A stretch of 64,000 nt of DNA from Streptomyces sp. NBC_00557 (GCF_036345995.1 NZ_CP107796.1:6696001-6760000), one strand, 5' to 3'. Positions 8,844 through 17,565 are shown, counted from the first letter of the stretch. Numbers and translations: made by a program. Notes: generated by a model not told the origin, from the sequence alone.

Positions 8844-9794
8844 CTAACCCCGGCCCGCCCAGGCGTCGTACGACTCCCAGGCCTGGAGCACGCGTCCGCT
8901 GTCGAACGTGTGCTCCGCGCCGGTGACCGGATCGGTGAACTCGAGCCTGCGGGCGAGCAGTTGCAGGGGGCGCCGGAAGTCGCCGGGCGGCACCGGGGCG
9001 GTCACCTCCGGGTACAGCGGATCGCCGAGGACGGGTACGCCCAGCGCGTTCAGATGCACCCGCAGCTGATGGGTCTGCCCGGTCGCCGGCACAAGCCGGT
9101 ACCGGGCGAGACCACCCCGGCGCCCGGCAAGTTCGACGTACGTCTCGGCGTTCGGCTCGCCCTCCACCTCCCGGGCCGCCTGCACCCCGCGCTCCTTCAC
9201 GATCCGGCTGCGCACGGTGCGGGGCAGTTCCAGCGCGGGGTCGTACGGCGCGACCGCCTCGTACTCCTTGCGCACCCGCCGGTCCCGGAACAGGGTCTGG
9301 TACGCGCCGCGTTCCTCGGGCCGGACCGTGAACAGCACCAGCCCCGCCGTCAGCCGGTCGAGGCGGTGCGCGGCGGTCAGCGCCGGCAGGCCCAGCTCGC
9401 TGCGCAGCCGGGCCAGCGCGGTCTCGGCCACATGGCTGCCGCGCGGGGTGGTGGCGAGGAAGTGCGGCTTGTCGGCGACGACGATGTGCTCGTCCCGGTG
9501 GACGACCTCCACCGGGTACGGCACCGGCACCTCGGCCGGCAGTTCGCGGTGGAACCACACGAACATCCCCGGCACGTACGGCGCGTCCGGCGCCACCGGC
9601 CGCCCGTCGGCGCCGACGACCGACCCCGCGTCGAACATCGCCTCGACCATGCCGGGCGGGGCGCCCGTCAGCCGCTGCACCAGATGCTCCCGCACGGTGG
9701 CCCACGTCCCGCCGTACGGCAGCCGCACCCGCACGGGGTCGACGCCGTCGCGCTGGGGGAGCGGGGCGGGCGGAGGTGGCGTACGGCGTCTCAT
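8844..9794 (-). CDS. RluA-family RNA pseudouridine synthase
   Basis: A 316-residue RluA/RsuA-superfamily enzyme that isomerises uridine to pseudouridine in rRNA or tRNA. The catalytic motif HRLDRLTAGL carries the aspartate nucleophile. VRKEYEAV, the TGQTHQLRVHL segment and GDPLYP are the other RluA signatures. The N terminus is proline-rich and followed by a region that resembles a degenerate S4-like domain. The ATG at 9794 lacks a clear ribosome site; a TTG three codons upstream is an alternative. It is divergent from the acetyltransferase gene, with 66 bases between them. The 132 bases 8712-8843 between rarE and this gene contain nothing I can identify. Confidence 0.88.
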   Translation of the reverse strand: MRRRTPPPPAPLPQRDGVDPVRVRLPYGGTWATVREHLVQRLTGAPPGMVEAMFDAGSVVGADGRPVAPDAPYVPGMFVWFHRELPAEVPVPYPVEVVHRDEHIVVADKPHFLATTPRGSHVAETALARLRSELGLPALTAAHRLDRLTAGLVLFTVRPEERGAYQTLFRDRRVRKEYEAVAPYDPALELPRTVRSRIVKERGVQAAREVEGEPNAETYVELAGRRGGLARYRLVPATGQTHQLRVHLNALGVPVLGDPLYPEVTAPVPPGDFRRPLQLLARRLEFTDPVTGAEHTFDSGRVLQAWESYDAWAGRG

Positions 9795-9860
9795 CGGGGT
9801 CAAGGGTACGAGCCCGAATCCGGTGGGCCGACGGGGTGCGCGGTCGGCAGGATGCGGATC

Positions 9861-10442
9861 ATGCCGTATCTCAACAGGCCGGTCGTCCCCGCCGGCACCC
9901 TCGCCCGCATTCCCCAGCCCAGCCTGCCCACCGGCGACGGCCTGCTCCTGCGCCCCTGGCAGGCGAAGGACGCGCCCGCGGTGTACGCCGCCTTCCAGGA
10001 CCCGTTGATGCACCAGTGGCACATCAGGTCCGCCGACTCCGAGGCGGAGGCCGCCGGCTGGATCGTCCAGTGGCAGAGCGGCTGGAAGGACGAGCGCGAG
10101 GCCCACTGGGCCGTCACGGCCGCGGACACCGGTGACCTTCTCGGCCGGGTCGCGCTGCGCCGGATCCTGCTCGGCGACGGCTGCGCCGAGGTCGCGTACT
10201 GGACGGTGGCACGCGCGCGTGGACGCGGTGTCGCGGTGCGGGCCGCCACCGCGCTGTCCCGCTGGGCGCTGGACGAGATCGGCCTGCACCGGCTCGAACT
10301 GTCGCATGCCACCGCCAACCGGGCCTCCTGCCGGGTTGCCGTGAAGGCCGGGTTCGCCGCCGAGGGGACCCGGCGCAGCGCGCTGCTCCATGCCGACGGC
10401 TGGCATGACATGCACCTTCACGCGCGCGTGCAGGGGGACTGA
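9861..10442 (+). CDS. GNAT acetyltransferase, RimJ/RimL type
   Basis: A 193-residue GNAT fold protein that transfers an acetyl group from acetyl-CoA to an amine, often a protein N terminus. The RimJ/L pattern LLLRPWQAKDAPAVYAAFQD opens the domain. The acetyl-CoA loop is the ARARGRGVAVRAATAL segment, and the end shows the characteristic LHRLELSHATANRASCRVAVKAGF-type C-terminal motif in degenerate form. ATG 9861 has AGG nine bases upstream; an in-frame ATG at 9852 is the alternative. The substrate cannot be predicted. Confidence 0.85.
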   Translation: MPYLNRPVVPAGTLARIPQPSLPTGDGLLLRPWQAKDAPAVYAAFQDPLMHQWHIRSADSEAEAAGWIVQWQSGWKDEREAHWAVTAADTGDLLGRVALRRILLGDGCAEVAYWTVARARGRGVAVRAATALSRWALDEIGLHRLELSHATANRASCRVAVKAGFAAEGTRRSALLHADGWHDMHLHARVQGD

Positions 10443-10460
10443 CGGTATCGTCCACACGCG

Positions 10461-10504
10461 ATACATCGTGTGTATTGACCAACGCGACTGGAACGCGATA
10501 TGTT
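10461..10504 (+). promoter_or_regulatory. padR promoter with overlapping palindromic operator
   Basis: ATACA-N5-TGTAT (10461-10475) and the overlapping CACACG-N8-CGTGTG (10453-10472) are inverted repeats. They run into a -35 box TTGACC (10475-10480), followed after 18 bases by TATGTT (10499-10504). ATAC/TGTAT-type inverted repeats are usual PadR operators, so autorepression is likely. Confidence 0.6.
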
Positions 10505-10537
10505 CGCTCGCGGATATTCGGGAGCGAGGTGATCGCC

Positions 10538-11167
10538 GTGGCCATGAAGCGCCGCAAGCCGGGCAACCCGCTGGCGCTCGCCGTGCTGGCGACCCTCTGG
10601 CAGAAGCCCATGCATCCGTACGAGATCGCCCGGACCTTGCGCCGCCAGGGCAAGGACACCAGCACGAAGATCAAGTACGGCTCGCTCTACACGGTCGTGC
10701 AGAACCTGGAGAAGCACGGCTTCGTCGAGGTGACCGACGTGGAGCGGGCGGGCAACCGCCCCGAGCGCACGGTGTACGGGCTGACCGACGCCGGGCGCGA
10801 GGAGCTGACCGAGTGGCTGTCGGACCTCATCGCGGTCCCGGTGAAGGAGTACCCGATCTTCGAGACCGCCCTCTCGCTCATGGGCGCCCTGCACCCGGAC
10901 GAGGTGGTGCGGCTCCTCGAGGAGCGGCTCACCGCGCTGGAGATCCAGGTGGCGAGCGGCCGAGGCGCGCTGCAGAAGCTGTACGAGACGCTGCCGCGGC
11001 TCTTCCTCGTCGAGACCGAGTACCAACTGCACATGACCGAGGCGCAGGCCGCGTGGGTCCGCGGCTTCCTGGCCGAGATCAAGGAGGGCACCCTGCCGAG
11101 GGTCGACGACTGGCGGCGCTACCACGAGACGGGAGAGCTGCCGCCGGACATCGCCGCGACCACCTGA
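10538..11167 (+). CDS. PadR-family transcriptional regulator
   Basis: A 209-residue PadR protein. It has an N-terminal winged helix (NPLALAVLATLWQKPMHPYEIA, then KIKYGSLYTVVQNLEK and the TVYGLTDAG wing) and a C-terminal helical dimerisation domain, so it is of the two-domain Vir-type class. GTG 10538 is chosen because GAGG lies eight bases upstream; GTG 10529 and ATG 10544 are in frame as well. It precedes a drug-type ABC exporter and most likely represses it and itself, releasing DNA on binding a toxic ligand. Confidence 0.9.
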   Translation: MAMKRRKPGNPLALAVLATLWQKPMHPYEIARTLRRQGKDTSTKIKYGSLYTVVQNLEKHGFVEVTDVERAGNRPERTVYGLTDAGREELTEWLSDLIAVPVKEYPIFETALSLMGALHPDEVVRLLEERLTALEIQVASGRGALQKLYETLPRLFLVETEYQLHMTEAQAAWVRGFLAEIKEGTLPRVDDWRRYHETGELPPDIAATT

Positions 11168-11177
11168 TACAGAAAAC

Positions 11178-11247
11178 GACCCCGACGGGGCTGTTGCAGC
11201 AGCTCCGCCGGGGTCACGAACCCCGAAACGGATCCGCCGTGCGGCGG
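11178..11247 (+). terminator. Two hairpins between padR and the exporter genes
   Basis: GACCCCG (11178-11184) pairs with CGGGGTC (11209-11215) over an imperfect inner stem, and CCGCCG-TG-CGGCGG follows at 11234-11247. They lie in the 171-base padR/ABC gap. They may terminate padR transcription or attenuate read-through into the exporter. A GGAG site at about 11324-11330 serves the next gene. Confidence 0.45.
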
Positions 11248-11338
11248 CTCCGGGCGATCGAGGTGCGGCACACCCAGGATAGCCCGGCGCTCTTCACGCG
11301 GATCTTCCGTCCTTCGCACCCGCAGGAGAGCAGTCGTC

Positions 11339-12346
11339 ATGAGCACCCGTGCGCCCGCAGTCGAGGCGCGCCAGCTGACCAAGACCTACCCAGGTGGTGT
11401 CACCGCGCTGAGCGGCATGGACATCACCGTGGCACCGGGCACCGTCTTCGGGCTTCTCGGCCCGAACGGCGCCGGCAAGTCCACCACCGTCAAGATCCTC
11501 ACCACCCTCGCCCGCCCCGACTCCGGCACCGCCACCGTCGCCGGGCACGACGTGCTGCGCCACCCCGACCGGGTGCGCCGCGCGATCGGCGTGGTCGCCC
11601 AGCGCTCCGGCGCCGACCCGGTCGCCACCGGCCGGGAGAACCTGCAGCTGCAGGGCCGTCTGTACGGACTGACCGGCGCCGCGCTGAACCGCCGGGTGGA
11701 CGAGCTGCTGGAGCGGTTCGCCCTGGCCGACGCCGGCCGCCGGCAGGTCAAGGGCTACTCGGGCGGCATGCGGCGCCGCCTGGACGTCGCCCTCGGGCTG
11801 GTGCACCGGCCCGAGGTGCTCTTCCTGGACGAGCCGACCACCGGCCTCGACCCCGAGGCACGCACCGCGATGTGGGAGGAGATCGGCCGGCTGGCCGGCG
11901 AGGAGGGGCTGACGATCCTGCTCACCACCCACTACCTGGAGGAGGCCGACCGGCTCGCCGAGCGCGTCGCGATCGTCGACCGCGGCCGGTTCGTGGTCGA
12001 GGGCACCCCGGACGCCCTCAAGGGCGAACTGCGCGGCGACGCCGTCCACCTGGAGCTCGCCGAACCGGTCGGCGAGGCCGGCCGCACCCTGCTCACCGGC
12101 ACCCTGACCGCCCTGCCCGGCGTGCACGAGGCACTCTGCGAGGGGCGCCGGATCAGCGTCCGCGCCGACGACGGGGCGGCCCGCGTGCCCGCGCTGCTCG
12201 CCGCGCTGGACCGGGCCGGGGTCACCGTCGCCTCGGCCACCGTCGCCCGGCCCTCGCTCGACGACGTCTACCTCCGTCACGCGGGCCGCCGGTACACGGA
12301 GGCCGAGGCGGAGACCCGCGGCGTGCTCGCCGGAGGTGTGCGATGA
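11339..12346 (+). CDS. ABC exporter ATP-binding protein, DrrA type
   Basis: A 335-residue ATPase subunit of a DrrAB-like drug exporter. Walker A is GPNGAGKST, the signature is YSGGMRRRLD, Walker B is VLFLDEPTTGLD and the switch is LLTTHY. The C-terminal domain typical of DrrA follows the nucleotide-binding fold and ends in PSLDDVYLRHAGRRY, where DrrA proteins have the conserved LDD-V-L-TGR-like motif. It works with the permease encoded directly downstream (ATGA overlap). The PadR gene upstream suggests induction by a xenobiotic or self-made antibiotic. Confidence 0.93.
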   Translation: MSTRAPAVEARQLTKTYPGGVTALSGMDITVAPGTVFGLLGPNGAGKSTTVKILTTLARPDSGTATVAGHDVLRHPDRVRRAIGVVAQRSGADPVATGRENLQLQGRLYGLTGAALNRRVDELLERFALADAGRRQVKGYSGGMRRRLDVALGLVHRPEVLFLDEPTTGLDPEARTAMWEEIGRLAGEEGLTILLTTHYLEEADRLAERVAIVDRGRFVVEGTPDALKGELRGDAVHLELAEPVGEAGRTLLTGTLTALPGVHEALCEGRRISVRADDGAARVPALLAALDRAGVTVASATVARPSLDDVYLRHAGRRYTEAEAETRGVLAGGVR

Positions 12347-13119
12347 GCGCCGCCCTCACCCAGACCTGGTACATGACGCAGCGTCAACTGCGCGTGTTCG
12401 CCCGGCAGCCCGCCTACGCGGTCATCACTCTGGTCCAGCCGGTGATCTGGCTGTTCCTGTTCGGCAACCTCTTCAAGAAGATCGTCCAGCTCGGCGGCTT
12501 CGGCACCACCTCCTACCTGGACTACCTGGTGCCCGGCGTGGTGGTGATGAGCGCGCTCAGCGCCAACATGTGGGCGGGGATGGCCACCCTGGAGGAGATC
12601 CAGCGCGGCACCCTGGACCGCTTCCTGACCACCCCGGTCAGCCGGGCCGCGCTGATGAACGGCAACGTCGTCAACAACGGCCTGGTCACCGCGTTCCAGT
12701 CGCTGGTCATCGTGCTGCTCGGACTGCTCGGCGGCGCGGACTACCCCGGCGGCACCGGCGGTGTGGCGGTCCTGGTGCTGGCCGCCGTCCTGCTCGGCAC
12801 GGTCTTCGGGGCGCTGTCCAACGCGCTCGGCATGCTCGTGGGCGAACGGGAGTCGATCATCGGCATCAACACCTTCCTGCTGCTGCCGCTGACCTTCCTG
12901 TCCAGCGCGTTCATGGCGCCCTCGCAGATGCCCGGCTGGATGCGGCACATCGCCGACTTCAACCCGCTCAACTGGGCGATGGTCGCGGGCCGTTCGGCGA
13001 TGTCCGCACAGCCCGACTGGGGCGTCGTCCTCGGCCGCGGCGGCGCGCTGCTCGGCCTGGCGACCGCGGCGGTGTGGCTGTCCATCCGCACCTTCCGCTC
13101 CTACCAGCGGTCGGTGTGA
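12343..13119 (+). CDS. ABC-2 type exporter permease, DrrB type
   Basis: A 258-residue membrane subunit with six hydrophobic segments. The ABC-2 family pattern is seen in QPVIWLFLFGNLF, PGVVVMSALSANMW, ERERG-equivalent EIQRGTLDRFLTTPVSR and the late PLTFLSSAFMAPSQMPGWM helix pair. Its ATG overlaps the ATPase stop, and GGAGG at 12332-12336 is the ribosome site. The two subunits should form a homodimer-plus-ATPase exporter. Confidence 0.92.
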   Translation: MSAALTQTWYMTQRQLRVFARQPAYAVITLVQPVIWLFLFGNLFKKIVQLGGFGTTSYLDYLVPGVVVMSALSANMWAGMATLEEIQRGTLDRFLTTPVSRAALMNGNVVNNGLVTAFQSLVIVLLGLLGGADYPGGTGGVAVLVLAAVLLGTVFGALSNALGMLVGERESIIGINTFLLLPLTFLSSAFMAPSQMPGWMRHIADFNPLNWAMVAGRSAMSAQPDWGVVLGRGGALLGLATAAVWLSIRTFRSYQRSV

Positions 13120-13130
13120 TGATGTAGGAC

Positions 13131-14063
13131 ATGCCGCCCTACGACCTCGCGAACCGGCTCGTCGTCGGTGTCGCCTCCAGCGCCCTGTTCGACCTGAGCG
13201 AGTCGGACGCCGTCTTCCGCGAACAGGGCGAAGAGGCCTACCGGGCCCACCAGGAGGAGCACGTCGACGACACGCTCCCGCCCGGCGTGGCGTTCGCGTT
13301 CATCCGCAGGCTGCTGTCCCTGAACGACCTCGGCGAGCCCGACGACCCGCTCGTCGAGGTCATCATCCTCTCCCGCAACGACCCCGACACGGGCCTGAGG
13401 GTCATGCGGTCCATCCAGGCCCATGAACTGCCGGTCACCCGGGCCGTGTTCATGCAGGGGCGGTCGCCCCACGCGTTCATGACCGCGCTGAACATGTCCC
13501 TGTTCCTGTCCGCGAACGGCGAGGACGTGCGCGCGGCGGTCGCCGCCGGCCTGCCGGCCGGGCATGTGCTCGGATCGTCGTACGCCGACGACCCCGACGA
13601 CCCGGAACTGCGCATCGCGTTCGACTTCGACGGCGTCCTCGCCGGCGACGCCGCCGAGCGGGTGTACCAGTCCGGCGGCCTGGCGGAGTTCCGGGCCCAC
13701 GAGACCCGTAACGCGGCCACCCCGCACGACCCCGGACCGCTGCGCGACTTCCTCGCCGGGGTCAACCGGATACAGCGCCGGGAGGAGGAGCGGCGCAAGG
13801 CCGACCCGGACTACCCGAGCCGGGTCCACGTCTCCATCGTGACCGCGCGGGCGGCGCCGGCCCACGAGAGGGCGGTGCGGAGCCTGAAGCAGTGGGGGCT
13901 GACCGTCAACGGCGCCTTCTTCCTCGGCGGCATCGACAAGGGCGCGGTGCTGAAGGTGCTCAGGCCCCACATCTTCTTCGACGACCAGGTGACCCACCTG
14001 CGCAGCACGTCCCGCACCACGCCCAGCGTGCACGTCCCGTTCGGAGCGATCAACGAGCCCTGA
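13131..14063 (+). CDS. Cytosolic 5'-nucleotidase (PF06189-type)
   Basis: A 310-residue protein of the 5'-nucleotidase family that dephosphorylates nucleoside monophosphates, usually AMP or IMP, in the cytoplasm. Family features are the N-terminal LVVGVASSALFDLSES segment, IILSRNDPDTGLRV, the HAD-like nucleophile motif IAFDFDGVLAGD, and the late NGAFFLGGIDKG/FFDDQ segment. It begins 11 bases after the exporter permease, and it is unclear whether it is co-transcribed with it. Confidence 0.85.
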   Translation: MPPYDLANRLVVGVASSALFDLSESDAVFREQGEEAYRAHQEEHVDDTLPPGVAFAFIRRLLSLNDLGEPDDPLVEVIILSRNDPDTGLRVMRSIQAHELPVTRAVFMQGRSPHAFMTALNMSLFLSANGEDVRAAVAAGLPAGHVLGSSYADDPDDPELRIAFDFDGVLAGDAAERVYQSGGLAEFRAHETRNAATPHDPGPLRDFLAGVNRIQRREEERRKADPDYPSRVHVSIVTARAAPAHERAVRSLKQWGLTVNGAFFLGGIDKGAVLKVLRPHIFFDDQVTHLRSTSRTTPSVHVPFGAINEP

Positions 14064-14075
14064 GCGGGCGCGCGT

Positions 14076-14921
14076 TCACGCCGCCGCCGCGCTGCTCTCC
14101 TGCTCGGCCTCGATCCGGGCGTTCCACTCCCGCTTGGAGGCCTGCCAGCCGTCCTCGTCGTGGCCCAGGCGCCAGTAGCCGGAGATCGACAGGTCCTCAC
14201 GGGGGATGTTCAGCTCCACCCGCAGCAGCCGGCGCAGCTCCTTCACGAACCCCGCCTCCCCGTGCACGAACGCGTGCACCCGGCCCTCGGGGAACCGAAG
14301 CCCTCGTACGGCCTCGAGCAGCGCCTCGCCGACCGGCCGGTCCCCCCGGTGCAGCCAGACGACCTCGACATCGGAGTCGATCTTCTGCTCCTCCTCGGGG
14401 CCGGACACCTCCACGAAGGCATGGACGCGGGCGCCGGCGGGCAGCGCCTCCAGGGACCGCGCGATCGCGGGCAGCGCGCTCTCGTCCCCGGCGAGCAGAT
14501 GCCAGTCGGCGGCCGGGTCGGGCGCATAGGCGCCGCCGGGGCCCATGAAGCGCACGGTCTCACCCGGCCGCACCCGCGTCGCCCACGGCCCGGCCAGGCC
14601 CTCGTCGCCGTGGACGACGAAGTCGAGGGTCAGCTCGCGGTGCCCGGGATCCCAGGCCCGCACGGTGTAGGTGCGGGTCACCGGCCACTGCTCGCGCGGG
14701 AACTCCGCCCGGATCCGCTCCAGGTCGAAGGGCTCGGGATAGGTGACGCCCGCGGGGCAGAAGAGGAGCTTCACGTAGTGGTCGGTGCAGGTGTCCGCCG
14801 AGAAGTCGGCCAGACCCTCACCGCCGAGCACCACCCGCTGCATGTGCGGGGTGAGCCGCTCGGTGCGGACCACATGGGCGGTACGGGTCTTGCGCGGCTT
14901 TCGCGCGGGACGCTCTGCCAT
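14076..14921 (-). CDS. Siderophore-interacting protein, ferri-siderophore reductase
   Basis: A 281-residue FAD- and NAD(P)H-binding protein of the ViuB/SIP family, expected to release iron in the cytoplasm by reducing ferri-siderophores. The N-terminal barrel contains TRTYTVRAWD (the flavin-binding R-x-Y-T-V/x-R motif). The C-terminal part has the WHLLAGDESALPAI nucleotide-binding stretch and ends with SISGYWRLGHDEDGW, the SIP hallmark. ATG 14921 has GGAGG six bases upstream; a TTG at 14936 is less likely. The promoter carries an iron box (14943-14961). Confidence 0.93.
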   Translation of the reverse strand: MAERPARKPRKTRTAHVVRTERLTPHMQRVVLGGEGLADFSADTCTDHYVKLLFCPAGVTYPEPFDLERIRAEFPREQWPVTRTYTVRAWDPGHRELTLDFVVHGDEGLAGPWATRVRPGETVRFMGPGGAYAPDPAADWHLLAGDESALPAIARSLEALPAGARVHAFVEVSGPEEEQKIDSDVEVVWLHRGDRPVGEALLEAVRGLRFPEGRVHAFVHGEAGFVKELRRLLRVELNIPREDLSISGYWRLGHDEDGWQASKREWNARIEAEQESSAAAA

Positions 14922-14942
14922 CACGACCTCCAGCAAAGGTGG

Positions 14943-14961
14943 TTAGGTTTACCTAAGTTAG
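14943..14961 (-). promoter_or_regulatory. Iron box (DmdR1/IdeR-type operator)
   Basis: Read on the minus strand, this 19-mer matches the consensus TTAGGTTAGGCTAACCTAA at 14 positions. Its core TTAGGT-TT-ACCTAA (14943-14956) is a perfect palindrome. It lies 22-40 bases before the siderophore-interacting protein start, where iron-loaded DmdR1 would block transcription. Confidence 0.8.
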
Positions 14962-15013
14962 CATCCCCTCAGTGGTAACACCTCTCCCTCGAGTGCCGTC
15001 GGAGCGACCTTTG

Positions 15014-15027
15014 CCGGAATATTCCGG
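15014..15027. promoter_or_regulatory. Perfect 14-bp palindrome CCGGAATATTCCGG
   Basis: An exact palindrome six bases past the end of the exonuclease gene and about 50 bases upstream of the iron box. It could be a second operator for the siderophore-interacting gene or a short terminator for the exonuclease. I do not recognise the motif. Confidence 0.5.
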
Positions 15028-15033
15028 TCAAGC

Positions 15034-15963
15034 TCACGCACGCGGCTCGGTGAGGGTGGTCACCAGCCGCTGCAACGAGCCCCCGAGCCCCCACCGCCTG
15101 GACAGCTGCTCCAGGGCCCCCGGATCGCGCGGGGCACGCGGCAGCGCGGTGTCGACCTCCGGCAGCGGCACGTCGTCGGCCACCCGCACCACCTTCGGCG
15201 CGACCGCGACATACGGCCGGGCCTCGTCGAGCCGCCTGCGCTGCGACGGCGTGAGCTTCGCCCCCGGGTCGTCGACCGCCGTCATGATCCCGGCCAGGTC
15301 CCCGAACTCGGCGAGCAGCCTGGCGGCCGTCTTCTCGCCGATCCCGGCCACGCCCGGCAGGCCGTCGCTCGGATCGCCGCGCAGCAGCGCCAGATCCGCG
15401 TACCCCCGCCCGTCGACGCCATACTTCTCGCGCAGCACCGCCTCGTCGGTCAGCTGGAGCGTGCCGACCCCCTTCAGCGGATACAGCACCCGCACCCCCC
15501 GCGCGTCGTCCACCAGCTGGTACAGGTCGCGGTCGCCGGTGACGATGTCCACGGGGCCCGTGGCGCGCGCGGTGAAGGTGCCGATCACGTCGTCCGCCTC
15601 GTACCCCGCGACGCCCACCCGGGCGATGCCGAGCGCGTCCAGCACCTCCTCGATGACCGGCACCTGCGGGGACAGGGTGTCCGGCACCTCCTCCACGTCC
15701 GGCGCGTCCTCGTGCTCCTCGGCGACCCGGTGCGCCTTGTACGTGGGGATGAGGTCCACCCGCCACTGCGGCCGCCAGTCGGCGTCCATGCAGGCCACCA
15801 GGTGCTCCGGCCGGTGGTCCTTCACCAGCCGGTCGATGAAGTCCAGCAGCCCGCGCACGGCGTTCACCGGCGTGCCGTCCGGCGCCTTCACGGAATCGGG
15901 GACGCCGAAATAGGCGCGGAAGTACAGCGAAGCGGTGTCGAGCAGCATGAGTCGTCCGGTCAC
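15034..15963 (-). CDS. Stand-alone 5'-3' exonuclease (PolA N-terminal domain type)
   Basis: A 309-residue flap-type nuclease matching the N-terminal domain of DNA polymerase I, without the polymerase part. Metal-binding acidic clusters are visible in MLLDTASLYFR, ACMDADW, AGYEADDVIGT and TGDRDLYQL. The helix-hairpin-helix GVAGIGEKTAARLL binds duplex DNA. It would remove RNA primers or flaps. GTG 15963 is taken as start (residues VTGRLM); ATG 15946-15948 is a possible shorter start. Confidence 0.9.
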   Translation of the reverse strand: MTGRLMLLDTASLYFRAYFGVPDSVKAPDGTPVNAVRGLLDFIDRLVKDHRPEHLVACMDADWRPQWRVDLIPTYKAHRVAEEHEDAPDVEEVPDTLSPQVPVIEEVLDALGIARVGVAGYEADDVIGTFTARATGPVDIVTGDRDLYQLVDDARGVRVLYPLKGVGTLQLTDEAVLREKYGVDGRGYADLALLRGDPSDGLPGVAGIGEKTAARLLAEFGDLAGIMTAVDDPGAKLTPSQRRRLDEARPYVAVAPKVVRVADDVPLPEVDTALPRAPRDPGALEQLSRRWGLGGSLQRLVTTLTEPRA

Positions 15964-15992
15964 GCTCGCATCATGCCGCACCGCACCGACAC

Positions 15993-16349
15993 TCACCCGG
16001 CCGGCGACAGCAGCCACCTCCAGCGCGGTCGCTCCGTGACCAGGACGGCCAAGGCCAGCACGGTCACCGGCACGGCGGCCCAGAGCGGCCACAGCCACCA
16101 CGCGGAGACCACCGCGGCCGCGAGCTGCATCAGCACGAGCAGGACGGTGACCGCGCCGGGGACCGGCACCATCACCTTCTGCTTGTCGCCCGGTGTGGCG
16201 AACACCGCCGGCAGGCCGATGAGGACCACCAGCGACAGCACGGCGAGCGGCCACCCGTAGGCGGCCAGCGCCCAGGGAGTGGCCACCCAGGCGACGAGTT
16301 CGGCGGCGAAACGGAACGCCGACGGAACGCGGTCATCGGGTCGTTCCAC
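15993..16349 (-). CDS. YrdB/DUF2568-family small membrane protein
   Basis: A 118-residue protein with four hydrophobic helices (FAAELVAWVATPWALAAYGW, LAVLSLVVLIGLPAVF, VTVLLVLMQLAAAVVSAWWLW and AVPVTVLALAVLV), the arrangement of the YrdB (DUF2568) family. GTG 16349 is preceded by a GGGGGAAG site, which makes it preferable to starts further upstream. Function unknown. It is divergent from the betaine importer operon. Confidence 0.8.
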   Translation of the reverse strand: MERPDDRVPSAFRFAAELVAWVATPWALAAYGWPLAVLSLVVLIGLPAVFATPGDKQKVMVPVPGAVTVLLVLMQLAAAVVSAWWLWPLWAAVPVTVLALAVLVTERPRWRWLLSPAG

Positions 16350-16482
16350 TGCTTCCCCCCCTCGGCAGCGTCCGGCCGCCACATCGTAGAGGCGCGATGT
16401 GAAGTGAGCCACTTAAAAGTTTGACCATCTCGATCGTGGGGAGGCGCGGCCACTGTCCCAGACCCCCAGACGAGAGGTACGC

Positions 16483-17565
16483 GTGCACCCCAGGCTTGAG
16501 GCCGAGCACCTGTTCAAGGTCTTCGGCAGACGACCGGACCGAGCGGTGGACCGTCTGCGGCAGGGCGCCGACCGGGAGGAGCTGCGCGCCGACGGCACGA
16601 CGGCCGCCGTGATCGACGCCTCCTTCCGCGTCGAGGAGGGCGAGATCTTCGTCGTCATGGGCCTGTCGGGCTCCGGCAAGTCCACCCTGCTGCGCATGCT
16701 CAACGGCCTGCTGGAGCCGACCGCCGGCAGTGTCCGCTTCGACGGCCAGGACCTCACCGCGCTCACCGCCCGCGAGCTGCGCGAACTGCGCTCGAAGCGG
16801 ATCAGCATGGTGTTCCAGCACTTCGCGCTGTTCCCGCACCGCAGCGTCCGCGACAACGCCGCCTACGGCCTCGCCGTGCAGGGCGTGCCCCGCGCCGAGC
16901 GCGAGCGCCGCGCCGACGAGGCGCTCGCCCTGTGCGGCCTGGCCGGCTGGGAGGACTCCTGGCCCGACGAGCTGTCCGGCGGCATGCAGCAGCGCGTCGG
17001 CCTCGCCCGCGCCCTCGCCACCGACGCCGACCTGCTGCTGATGGACGAGTCCTTCAGCGCCCTCGACCCGCTGATCCGCCGCGACATGCAGGACCAGCTC
17101 CTCGAACTGCAGAAGACGCTGAAGAAGACCATCGTCTTCATCACCCACGACCTCAACGAGGCCATGCGGCTCGGCGACCGCATCGCCGTCATGCGCGACG
17201 GCCGCATCGTGCAGACCGGCACCGCCGAGGACATCCTGCTGCGCCCGGAGAACGACTACGTCGCCTCCTTCATCCAGGACGTCGACCGCTCCCGCGTGCT
17301 GACGGCGGGCGCCCTCATGGACACCTCGGTCACGGCCGACGCCCCCCTGTGCGGCTGCGAGACCGCGACCCGCGAGACGCCGTTCACCGAGCTGTGCGCG
17401 ATCAGCGCCCGGCTGTCCCACCGCGTCAGTGTCGTGGACGAGGCGAACCGCGTCGTCGGTGTCGTCCCCCGGCAGCGCCTGGTCGGCTTCCTCGGCGAGG
17501 AGACGGCCGAACCCGCGCCCTGCGACAGCCCGGACGGGAAGGCGAAGGTGATCAGCCGTGCCTAG
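16483..17565 (+). CDS. proV: Glycine betaine/proline importer ATPase (ProV/OpuAA)
   Basis: A 360-residue ATPase subunit of a compatible-solute importer. Walker A is GLSGSGKST, the signature LSGGMQQRVGLARAL, Walker B DLLLMDESFSALDPL and the switch FITHDLNEAM. The spacing and the insert before Walker A (LRQGADREELRADG) are typical of ProV. The C terminus keeps only a shortened CBS-like region, which in relatives senses ionic strength. GTG 16483 follows a GAGAGG site. The gene overlaps the permease fusion by 8 bases. Osmotic induction is likely but no operator is obvious; TTGACC and AT-rich bases near 16410-16430 may be the promoter. Confidence 0.93.
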   Translation: MHPRLEAEHLFKVFGRRPDRAVDRLRQGADREELRADGTTAAVIDASFRVEEGEIFVVMGLSGSGKSTLLRMLNGLLEPTAGSVRFDGQDLTALTARELRELRSKRISMVFQHFALFPHRSVRDNAAYGLAVQGVPRAERERRADEALALCGLAGWEDSWPDELSGGMQQRVGLARALATDADLLLMDESFSALDPLIRRDMQDQLLELQKTLKKTIVFITHDLNEAMRLGDRIAVMRDGRIVQTGTAEDILLRPENDYVASFIQDVDRSRVLTAGALMDTSVTADAPLCGCETATRETPFTELCAISARLSHRVSVVDEANRVVGVVPRQRLVGFLGEETAEPAPCDSPDGKAKVISRA

